64,000 bases of DNA from Melastoma dodecandrum (lineage: Eukaryota > Streptophyta > Magnoliopsida > Myrtales > Melastomataceae), in contig JARUPY010000607.1 of NCBI GenBank assembly GCA_029817715.1, positions 6,076,001 through 6,140,000 of the forward strand. The letters run 5' to 3'. Each line of letters starts with the position of its first letter. The first letter of the stretch is position 1. The notes beneath the pieces were generated by a model. That model saw nothing but the letters and a program-made list of their open reading frames with translations, was not told where the DNA came from and made no database searches. The position numbers and the translations under genes were made by a program. Shown piece by piece: positions 55,388 through 64,000 of this stretch.

Positions 55388-57271
55388 AGAAGTAAAAGCA
55401 TTAGTGTCCAAATGTCCTTTTATATTTTCATTTTGCCGCATGCATAAGCCGGTATTTCGGTACTAGCTCAAATTTTCTAAGATGCTGATAAGATTATTAT
55501 TACAAAGAGAAGGTATTTTTTTTGCCAAGCATAGAAGGTGATCTATATTATGTCAATGGATACTCTTATAATAATTCTTGAAGGTTCTCGATCTCCCATT
55601 TTTGTCGCATGACATCACCTCTAGATTGTTTATTATGTCTATGTTTGGGGGACCAAATTACTTTCATGGTTAAGAATGAAATCTTGGCTTTAACCATTAA
55701 ATTAAGTTAGGGTTCATGTATGAGATACTATGATAAAGTCACATTGTGATGATCTTATGTATGCTGCTTGAAATACATGAAATAATCGAATTATGGCTTG
55801 TGTTATTCAATATATTTCTAAGTAAATTGGAGATTCTCTAACAAAAGTACGAAAGTAAGGAGCCATAAAGTCACAGTCAAGTCTATCATGCTCCTGGGAA
55901 AGTAATGCATTTACACAAATATGCGGCCCACCAACGATCGTTATTTCAAACTCATCACCACAAGGACATTGAGCATGAGAATTAACATACTACAAAACAA
56001 ATGGTATTGAGAGATTCTCAAGAGTAGATTCTCCATTCCAAATTTAACCAACAAATGTCGCCACGAAAAAACTTTTCACAAAAAATTGTTTGGAAGGGAA
56101 ATCATCTCTCACTAGGAATTTTGGGGACAACACTTTGACCGCCATCATGGGAGCGCACCATCTCTATTTAGAGTGGGGGTACCACTAAATTTTTCTTTTT
56201 TGATGGTTTTCATCGGACAATCGCGCATGGAGATATCACCATTCGAAGTTCCGGACCCTCTGGGGAGGGATTTGGGTCACCGAAGCTTTGATTGGTGATT
56301 ATGGTTACCTCTAGGCTCCAATTGAGGCCTGTAGCATTTCATCGTACCTGTCCTCTCGAGAACTTTCTGTTTTAAACTGTGCATTGCCAGCGGAAAAGTG
56401 TGTGCAAAGGTATTTATTGCTGAAGTTTTCTTGAGAACCCAGGGAGAGAAGTGACTTTGACTACATATCTCGAACGCATTCAAAATCTGAATAAGGCAAA
56501 GTTTGTTCTACTAAATTTCTCATTTCGAGAGCTTTCATTCTATATATTATACGCCCTAATTGGAGTAGTACAATAGTGGAAGGAGGCGTGTGAAGATTGG
56601 CTACCGAAATGGGGGATATGGCTAGGGTTCCAAAATCCACGTAAGCAAAGTTAGCTTAATTAGCAGCCACGCCAACATTATTTCATCGCCACGTCGACAG
56701 GTTATTTCGAACTGGGTCAAACTGGGTCGACGTGTGGGCCTGACTTTGGGCATTTTATCATGCTTTTCGAAAGCAGCAAATTAAAATACTCCATCGAACT
56801 CAACTAACTCATTCATAGGACAAGTAGTGGTCGATCTCACAGAAAATTACTAGAGAAATTTGTTTAGGATCACACAATTAACTAGAACGAGGTCAATTTG
56901 GCAAAGATGAAAATATGATGAAATAAGAAATAAAATAAACAACTAAGTCGATTGAATTATTAAAAACCTAGGACTATCAATTTCCTCTAAGAACTATCTA
57001 GCTCGTTCATTCCCTTATTCGGTTATCGAATTTTTTAGTTATTAATGTATGGTTCTGTTATATGCTTACTCCTTTTCCGAGCGCTCTAATGACGTATTCC
57101 TTGTATCAAGCTAATTACTCTAAGCAATTAATTAGAGGGAAGCGATTATGTGTCAACCATAAATGTGATCTTTACCCTTGGACAGAAAATTGGAGAATAT
57201 TTGAAGCACTTAGATACGATTTCATACAAATTACTGAAGGTCCTGTCTTCCCTGTAGACAGACATGTTCTT
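55388..57271. other. No gene seen
   Basis: About 1.9 kb without recognisable protein, RNA or repeat. The longest ORFs here are under 80 codons and resemble nothing known to me. Confidence 0.45.
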
Positions 57272-57605
57272 CTTTTATGGAGTGTTTAGTTTAAGGATTC
57301 GACTATGGAATAGAATGGACTAATACTCTTATTTATTTTCCTTTTCATATCCTTTTTATTACATTCCCTTCCATTTCATTTCATTCCATTTCCTAAATTT
57401 TAAAGAGAAATGAAAGGGATGTGCATTCTCTCCCTCATGATAGGGAATGCCCATTATATTGCTCATTCCATTATCCACCCCTTCTCATCTACTTCCTTGA
57501 CTAGACACATCATTTTTTTAAATAACTCCCTTTCAAATTACTATGTTTTTTCTTCTCTTCCATTCCATTCCATCCGGAATTCCACTCCAGAAACCAAATG
57601 GACTA
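57272..57605. repeat. Fold-back MITE, copy 2 of the same family
   Basis: The right arm (CACATCATTTTTTTAAATAA ... CCATCCGGAATTCCACTCC, 57505-57590) matches that of copy 1, and TGATAGGGAATGCC is shared at the loop. Terminal parts GGAGTGTTTAGTTTAAGGAT and GTTTCTGGAGTGGAATTCC (read inward from the right) pair imperfectly. Confidence 0.72.
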
Positions 57606-58298
57606 TTAATAGATTTCCAAGGGCACGTCCTTTAGGTAGAAGGACGCATCCTTCTACTCTATCTCCTTGGTTGCCCATCTTACTCTGTTTTGTCCAAACA
57701 TTGAGTTTTTCCTCATTCACAGGCACCAAAATAAAGACAAAAACAAAACGATAAAAAAAAATACTTATTCACCCCCGAAATAGACCCAAAAGACAAGAAA
57801 TTAACAAAAACTAACTTAGAAAAAACTAAATTAAAAAATCACCTAAATCTTACTAAAATCTTATCAAAAATTTCATGACTAATTATATAAAACATCGTTT
57901 AGAATATGAAATAACTCTGTTTTCATAGAGTTATCATAGTTCAGCGTTGCTGGCAGTTGGTTAATGTTGTCTATCGGGACTCAAACTGACAACCGACCAA
58001 TAGCCAAGTCGATCCCGCAGGTGATAGGTCGACGTTGTCGTCAAACTATCGGCCAGTCACCGTCGTCAGTCAACGACACCAAAATCGGTAAACCATTGGC
58101 CAAGCCAATTCAACCGAACTGGACGAAACCGGTCCAACCCAACTAGGCTAGACTGGCCTCCTAATTGCTAGTCAACGACTAGTCGGTGACTTCCTCGGCC
58201 AATTTTCAGCCGCTTTTTTGTTGTCCTCCTCTGCTCTCGACGCTTCTTCACGGGCTCCCCGGTCCTTTGTTGCAACTATTAGGAGTTTCCGTTCTTAG
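57606..58298. other. No gene seen; possible LINE 5' region
   Basis: From about 57960 the sequence becomes rich in short CGAC/CCAAT motifs (e.g. GACAACCGACCAATAGCC), then Pro/Ser-coding DNA before the LINE ORF1 similarity begins. Confidence 0.35.
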
Positions 58299-59060
58299 GT
58301 GAAACACATTCCGGTGAGCTCTGATGTGAACGAGAGTCTCTCGATCATCTTTACAACAATACATTTATTGGATATTTTGTTGGTCGTCATTCGCCTTTGG
58401 ATGTGGTTTGTAGAATTCTTCGTCTTCTTTTTGGGTAGGAGCGGTCTTCTAGATGCTTGTAGTATTGTCCCTAGTACGATCCTAACGAGGTTTGACAGTG
58501 ATGATAGTTTTGATGTTATTCCGGTAGCTGCTAAACATCTAGAAATTCCATTTTCAAAATCAAAAGTTAGTGATTGGCATGTGGTGGGGATTATATTGAT
58601 GTTGCATCATTGTTATCTTGGCCCATATCTTGAGGCTTTAGAGCTAAAGATATTATCGTTACGGGTTCCACTGGGGAGTATTCGTGAGGAGTTCTTTCAT
58701 TGAATTGGTGTTCAATACATTGCTTGTAGTCCTGGCATGCCCTTGTGATGTTAAATCATTTTCTCGTAGCGTGGGCAGTGCTCACATTTAGATAGAGTTC
58801 AAGGCTTTAGAAGAGTTGTAAAAGTCTCTGAGGATTATCGAGGCGGAGGGCTCGAGTACGGTCATATAGATTGACTATGAGTTTGGGCCGCTTCAGTGTC
58901 AGTCTTGTGGCACATTTGAATATAGTGTGGATTGTCGTCCCAATAACCCCAAGTTAGTTGTGCGTTATGACAAACCGGTGGAGAAGAGGGCCAAAAGGGT
59001 ACCTACAGAGAGGAGGGATGAAAAGGAGCTCATGTTTACCTTGAAAATTCCGGAGATGAC
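58299..59060 (+). pseudogene. LINE ORF1 remnant (RNA-binding protein)
   Basis: The open stretch 58299-58700 ends LRVPLGSIREEFFH, matching the 'W(V/I)xLGxIPxEF' region of plant L1 ORF1 (DUF4283 family). It continues past a stop with GVQYIACSPGMPL. At 58800-58960 IEFKALEEL, SLRIIEAEGSSTVI, and IDYEFGPLQCQSCGTFEY precede the knuckle C-X2-C-X4-(Y for H)-X4-C, then KPVEKRAKRVPTERRDEK. Plant LINE ORF1 proteins chaperone the element RNA. Stops occur at least three times. Confidence 0.68.
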
Positions 59061-59639
59061 TATGAGATTGAAAAAAAAAACTGTTTCAAGCCTTGGAAGA
59101 TGATGACATTCTTAATAAGATTGGGGAGATGTGAGTGGATGCAGCCAGTGTGGAAAACCTTGAGGGGCGATAGAGCAGGCTGATTAGGTTGTGGGTGAGG
59201 GTATACATGGTGGTTATGTTGATGATTTTGAGCATAATGAACATGCGGTTTTGGATTAGGATGCACGGGGAGAGAATGAATACGTAGATGGTGGGGTTCA
59301 ACACTTGCGGTCGAGCTTCCCATTGATAAGGGGAAGCATCCTCTGGAGTCGATAGTTTCTTCTTAGTCCGTGGGGGGTTGTGCCCTTGCTGAGGCAGCTT
59401 CTTTGGACACTTATTTTTATGAGGGCATATGATTTGATGCTGATGAGGATCATTCCCCTTCGCCAACAAAGGGAAAAGTGGTAAGAAGGTTTAGGCCATT
59501 TAGCCACCTATGCCTATTCAAAAGCCCTATGGGGCTTCTATGCGATTTTATTATGCCTTTATATGATGCCTATGTTTGAATCATGTACTCGGTTCAATGA
59601 GTCATAACATGTCGTCGAGGTACGTAGGCTCATTTCCCC

Positions 59640-60060
59640 TTATAGGCTATCTTTGGTTGCTATTTCAGAGACTAGGGTACAAGCTTCTACAGAGTTAGAA
59701 GTCGATCGATGTTTCTACCTTAAAGGAGGTAAGTGGTTGCACACGGTGCCTCTAAGATAGAGAGGATCTTTGTTTGTTGGGATCCTACTTGTGTACAGGT
59801 GCGTGTGGTTGATGTTACCCATCAATAAGTGCATGCTAGGATGTTGCTTCTGGAGACACGTGCCATTTATCAGATTGCGTTTGTGTACGACCTGAATGAA
59901 GCTACAGGCCGACGATCCTTGTGGAAGTTTTTGCGTGAGGTATCCGGTCGATTTTTCGGAGAGAATCGTGGTGGGTTCTCTGTGATGTGAATGTTCTTCG
60001 AGCGCCATAAGGCCAAAGTAGCGTGGGGGAGTATGTGTTGATCGAAGGAGCAGTGAGGTT
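59640..60060 (+). pseudogene. LINE ORF2 endonuclease remnant
   Basis: Readable in neighbouring frames: SETRVQASTELEVDRCF at about 59667-59720, FVYDLNEATGRRSLWKFLRE at 59880-59940, and WVLCDVNVLRAP at 59970-60006, the counterpart of the catalytic GDFN motif of apurinic-type LINE endonucleases (here CDVN). Family endonucleases nick target DNA to prime reverse transcription. Broken by stops. Confidence 0.65.
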
Positions 60061-60096
60061 GGGGCTGAAGCGGGTCATAGAGTAGAATCAAGCAAC

Positions 60097-60960
60097 ATGA
60101 TGAAAAATATTTGGCGTCTCTTTTCTAACATAAAGGATGTTATAAGGGCTTGTTGGGTGCGGGCGTATCTCATAAGGGGTGAGTCTTTATGGTATGTGAG
60201 TCACCTTGTTAAGCAACGTATCTCTTGGTGTGTAGAGGATGGTGGACAGATTCCTTTTGGTTTGACTGCTGGTCCCCATCGAGTTTGTTAGTGGAGGTAT
60301 TTGGCCATGATGGCATTGCTTGATCTAGGATCTTTACTACGACGTCTATGGCAGACTCCTTTTCGAATTAGAGTTGGAAGAGCTACATTTATCGATGGGA
60401 ATGACAGATTCACCTTAACAGGAGATCGTTCTTTGATAGGCTGGACGAGCTATTGTCGGGACTTATTATCTACCGACGAGTATTCCTGATCAGAATGTCT
60501 GGTAGTTATGTGTTGATGGAGTTTTCACTTTTGCATCTGCTTGGAGACATCTCCATACGAAGTCTCAAGTTGTTCCTTAAGCTAGATAGGTTTGGTCCAA
60601 TGGTATGCTGCCTCATTTCTCGTTCCTTTTATGGCTAATGGTGCATGAAATGTTATATACGTCGGACATGTTATTCCGTCTTGGAGTTGTTCCCTCTTAT
60701 AAGTGAACGCTATGCGGATCGTGACGGGAGATCTTGGACCATATATTTTTTCTATGCTCACATTTGTTGAAGATGTGGGCATATACATTGGGACAATTAC
60801 TTCTGCAACGATTTACGAACTTGGGCTGGTATTTCTAGGATATCGTTCACCCCTGATGTACATTCATTGTAGTAATGACTCTATTTCACCAGATGTTGGG
60901 AGGCTGCATCTATTACCTATGGATGAAGTGGAACCAGTATCGAGTTGATGAGCGTTCACT
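60097..60960 (+). pseudogene. LINE ORF2 C-terminal zf-RVT domain remnant
   Basis: MMKNIWRLFSNIKDVIRACW and RAYLIRGESLW at 60097-60195 are the 'WVRWI..YLLKGESFW' part of zf-RVT. FRIRVGRATFIDGND follows at 60360-60400. At 60590-60760, in other frames, VWSNGMLPHFSFLLWL and DHIFFLCSHLLKMW give the zinc-binding core (W..P...F..WL; DH.FF.C...W). Stops split all parts. Confidence 0.72.
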
Positions 60961-61145
60961 GTCACCCAGGATATTTGCTTCTATTATTTTTGTGGCATTG
61001 CCAAGGACATAGCCATTGGTTATCATAGTACAGTCTATGTGTACGAGATATATGTAGCTTTGAGTAGTCTTTGGACGTTCAAGGGTATGTCCCTGTGATT
61101 TTGTGCAAACTTTTTTTAGTTAGATATTAACTCTTATAAAAAAAT

Positions 61146-63160
61146 GTCACTTGGATTTGGGGGGAGAGTTAAAGACACTTTAACCATTTTCGCAATGCAA
61201 ATGTGGAAAGTGTTATTCAACATGCTTTAAAGAGTTCATTGATCATGAACACAAACCTTTTTCTATTTGTGCGTTTGAATAGTGTAACTCTTATCAAGGT
61301 TATAAGATCCCATGTGTTTTGGAAGGATTTGTTGCCTACCAAAAACTAGATCTACACCATTATACTAAGAAATGAATCACATAACTCTTTTATGTGTGTT
61401 TTGCAGGCATGTTGCAACCATTTGTATTTGTTTCCACATCTGGGTGTCATTTATAACGATATGCAACACTCTAATATCATTGATCTTAACATCTTCCCTT
61501 CCAACTGGATTTAGCAGTGGGGGGCGATGTCCGTGGCCAAAGCCACGCGGTTCCGCTCTTAGAGCGCGAGATGAAGCGCAGCCACCTTGTCGCCACACTC
61601 AATGACACTCACGTTCCCGTCGTTCAGATTCGCAAGTTAGGAAGTATCGGGCGGGCCTGTAATGCAGATGACCTTATAGACAAAACTAGGAGAGGCAACT
61701 CTAAGGTAGTTCATACTTATTTGGTAAGAAGGTCATCCGAGAGATAATTATTCTAGGATGATTGGATTTCTTTCTAATTTCATCCTAGTTGAGTTGCAAA
61801 CTACATAACCTTAGTTCTAAAGGTCCCATAGCAAGATTATCACGTTGATCCGTTACTGAATATGACAAATGAGCATGTTGAGAAACTATTTAACTTGCTA
61901 AATGATTATGAAGTGAAACAGAGTGATATTTCATTTAAACTTGCATCTTTAAAATTTGTTTCTACTTCTGGTACATCTTTATCATCTTGGTTTTTGAATC
62001 CTTTCACATGAAAATGCATTTGTTAGCTTGTTATAAAATTTAATCCAACCTTTTGGATAATAAATACATGAGTTATATGTCACGTTTCTTGTTCTTCCAC
62101 TCTTCTTATCCATCTAAAAAAATTTTAAAAATGTTAAAGTACAACTTCAGAATGGCTCTAGAGTTCTGGCATCATATTCTAGTCCAATTAAAATCTCTTA
62201 GTTGGTGTAGGGCATTGTTTTATTTGTTCAATCTTTCTATATTAATTTGTTATGTGTAAACATATTATAACTTAGCCTTATTTTTTTCTGAAAACTTTTG
62301 TCTTAAAACGATCGACATTACTACGATACATGATAAATTTTACATTCTGTAGCACATCAAGATCATTCTTCTTTAGTAGCCTCAGCAAGAATTGATTCTA
62401 CAAAATCTTATGACATTATTGATTTGGCAACGTATTTGACCAAATAATCTTAATTGCAAAGATTCCCGGTTTCACTAGTTATAATGAATTTTTACGAGAA
62501 AGGTGTCATGTCATGTTTATCATATATCCAAACAAAAGGTTTGCCTTTTTCAGCACATAAAATACCAATTTTACATTTGCACTTGTGCGTTTTGATGTTT
62601 GAAGGCTACTTCTTCAACATATTTATGATGTTTTCGATACTTTCTTACAGTTTGTTGATATTTATTCCAAAAGTATGAAATCATTGGAAATATTTTGGAG
62701 ATATTTGAAGAATATTAGTAAAGATATTTCGATGATATTGGGAGAGATTTTTTCAAAGGTATTTGATTAATATTGCATAAATATTTCAGAGATATTGATA
62801 AAATGTTATAGAAACATTTCAAAGATTTTCATAAAAGTATATTGATGATGGAAGACTTATATATATGTCTCGATGAAGAGGAATTCAAAAAACACAACTC
62901 ATTCACGACAGGGTATTATTAGATTGTGGGGTACAGAAAACACTTTGAGTGATTTTGAACGGTGAGCAATCTCAAGGGTTGGGCGATTTTTTCATACTTT
63001 TAATATTGGATTTTATCTAGGAGATCTCGGAAGACCTTCCATGAAGACATATGCGTATTTGTCGAACCACGTGTATCGCAATATCTTTTTACATTTTCTT
63101 GTTTTGGCCAACATCAATTGTAGGGGGCCACTTCACAATTCACATAAGAGCTTCTATTTT
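61146..63160. other. No gene recognised; probable LTR sequence near the right part
   Basis: About 2 kb of AT-rich DNA. A GC-richer island (61505-61640) encodes nothing recognisable. Around 62680-62850 the words GATATTT/AAGATATTT recur loosely. From about 62860 the sequence may be the LTR/leader of the Copia gag that follows, but LTR ends could not be placed. Confidence 0.4.
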
Positions 63161-63169
63161 TTTTTTCAG

Positions 63170-64000
63170 ATGGTCCAGATGGCAGGATATTCAAAGGCTC
63201 TTGCGTTGAACTTAACGGGACGAATTTCGATTACTAGAACTTGTATTTATCGGTGAAACTCGAGAGGGAGAAACCAGCATGTATAAATGGGGATGTATGA
63301 GAAACATGGATAACAAACCACGAGCATGATTAGGTTGTCGTTGACTTGGAATGTAGCTTTGAGCATTGGGAACGAGAAGATCTCACATCTTGATGCATGC
63401 TCTGTCCAACACTTACAAGAAACCTTTGGCAGTAAAGAAGTTCTTTGTGATGCGAAAGCTATATACTCATAAAGTTGTTGGGGGTGGGTCAGTAAGTGAT
63501 CACATTAGTATGCTTATTGATCACATTGGTCAATATGTAGATTTCAGATGAACAAGCGATTATGATTATGCTTTTGAGTTTGTTGGAATGCTAGGTGGCT
63601 ATCGCTTATAGGATTATCTACCAGGCTAGGAAAAACAATTTGATGTTCAGTGAGGTGAGAGGCCTAATTCTTGGTGAAGATGTTCACAGGAGGAAAATAG
63701 GGAAATCATCCAGTTCTTCCATAGTAATTGATGGGAGTGGTAGGAACTCATAGTATGGTGGCAATGGGTCTCGACGTCAAAAAAGCATTATAAGTCTCAT
63801 AACAAACCTTGTACGAATTGTTGCAATAAGGGTCACTAGAGGAAGTATTGTAAGGAGAAGAAGAAATTGCATGAAAAACAGTTGTTGAGCGGGAACGTGG
63901 CCGATGTTACGAAGACGAGCACGGCATGTGGCAATGCAACATTCTTGTAGCCATATTCAACTTTATATGTGATGAGTGAGTTCTTAATTCTGGGTGCACT
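63170..64000 (+). pseudogene. Copia-4 gag (broken; element continues off the right edge)
   Basis: VELNGTNFDY at 63206-63235, followed by a stop in place of Trp and LYLSVKLEREKPACINGD, is the copia gag start. ALSNTYKKPLAVKKFFVMRK and GGGSVSDHISMLIDHIGQYV (63390-63545) belong to the UBN2 domain. At 63808-63850 CTNCCNKGH-RKYCKE is a CCHC knuckle with a stop after the His. The last readable residues (SEFLILGA) look like the start of the protease active-site strand. Multiple frameshifts. The protease and the rest of pol lie beyond the window. Confidence 0.78.

Larger units (their letters stand above)
58299..61145 (+). mobile_element. L1-like LINE retrotransposon, reverse transcriptase missing
   Basis: In order: ORF1 with a zinc knuckle (58299-59060), endonuclease pieces (59640-60060), zinc-binding C-terminal domain of ORF2 (60097-60960), and a short A-run at 61138-61144. 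No LTRs. The space between endonuclease and zf-RVT (under 100 bp) is far too short for RT (normally over 1 kb), so RT was deleted. Target duplication not identified. Confidence 0.72.

Noticed and set aside
57410..57754. 114-codon plus-strand ORF
   Set aside because: It is the coding shadow of the MITE arm at 57272-57605 and has no protein similarity.
61372..61747. Overlapping ORFs in a GC-richer island
   Set aside because: Arg-rich translation in several frames without any recognisable domain; composition alone is not enough.

Overview
This is a stretch of flowering-plant nuclear DNA. It has GT–AG introns, a split arginyl-tRNA synthetase gene with an organellar-type leader, an OXS3-like gene, MKK6-like kinase exons, and plant-type hAT, Ty1/copia, Ty3/gypsy (Tat-type), LINE and MITE elements. 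No bacterial-style operons, CRISPR arrays, rRNA or tRNA genes were seen. The species cannot be named from the sequence alone. Almost all the DNA outside the two plausible host genes is transposon-derived, much of it nested and decayed.

Layout. 1-1147: 5' end of a hAT element on the minus strand (BED zinc-finger exon). 1363-6190: a tandem array of related minus-strand LTRs separated by short internal regions that carry an unrecognised ORF family; a further lone LTR lies at 6590-7044. 7554-12064: a Ty1/copia element with a perfect 5-bp target duplication. 12975-24382: an 18-exon arginyl-tRNA synthetase gene (plus strand), whose ninth intron carries an antisense Ty1/copia element (16701-20910). 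25211-25749: a convergent two-exon OXS3-like gene (minus strand) with an apparent frameshift.

26418-41337: an old Ty3/gypsy Tat-like element. Its left LTR is split by another Copia (26452-30118, target duplication GGTAC), and its 3' part is apparently interrupted by a minus-strand Gypsy (about 36600-40110). 41749-53521: a younger Tat-like element with 562/596-bp LTRs, target duplication GGCCC, gag-pol with two RNase H domains, and a long antisense additional ORF with its own TATA box. 53769-54605: remnant of an MKK6-like MAP kinase kinase. 55055-57605: two copies of a fold-back MITE family. 58299-61145: a LINE missing its reverse transcriptase. 63170-64000: start of another Copia gag running off the window.

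The two host genes do not form an obvious functional unit. The ArgRS charges tRNA-Arg and probably serves organelles, and possibly the cytosol through a second start codon. The OXS3-like protein belongs to a nuclear stress-tolerance family. The most unusual structures are the mosaic LTR array at 1363-6190 with its repeat-containing ORF, and the shared antisense-ORF layout of the two Tat-like elements. All domain and family calls are by eye, without database searches.
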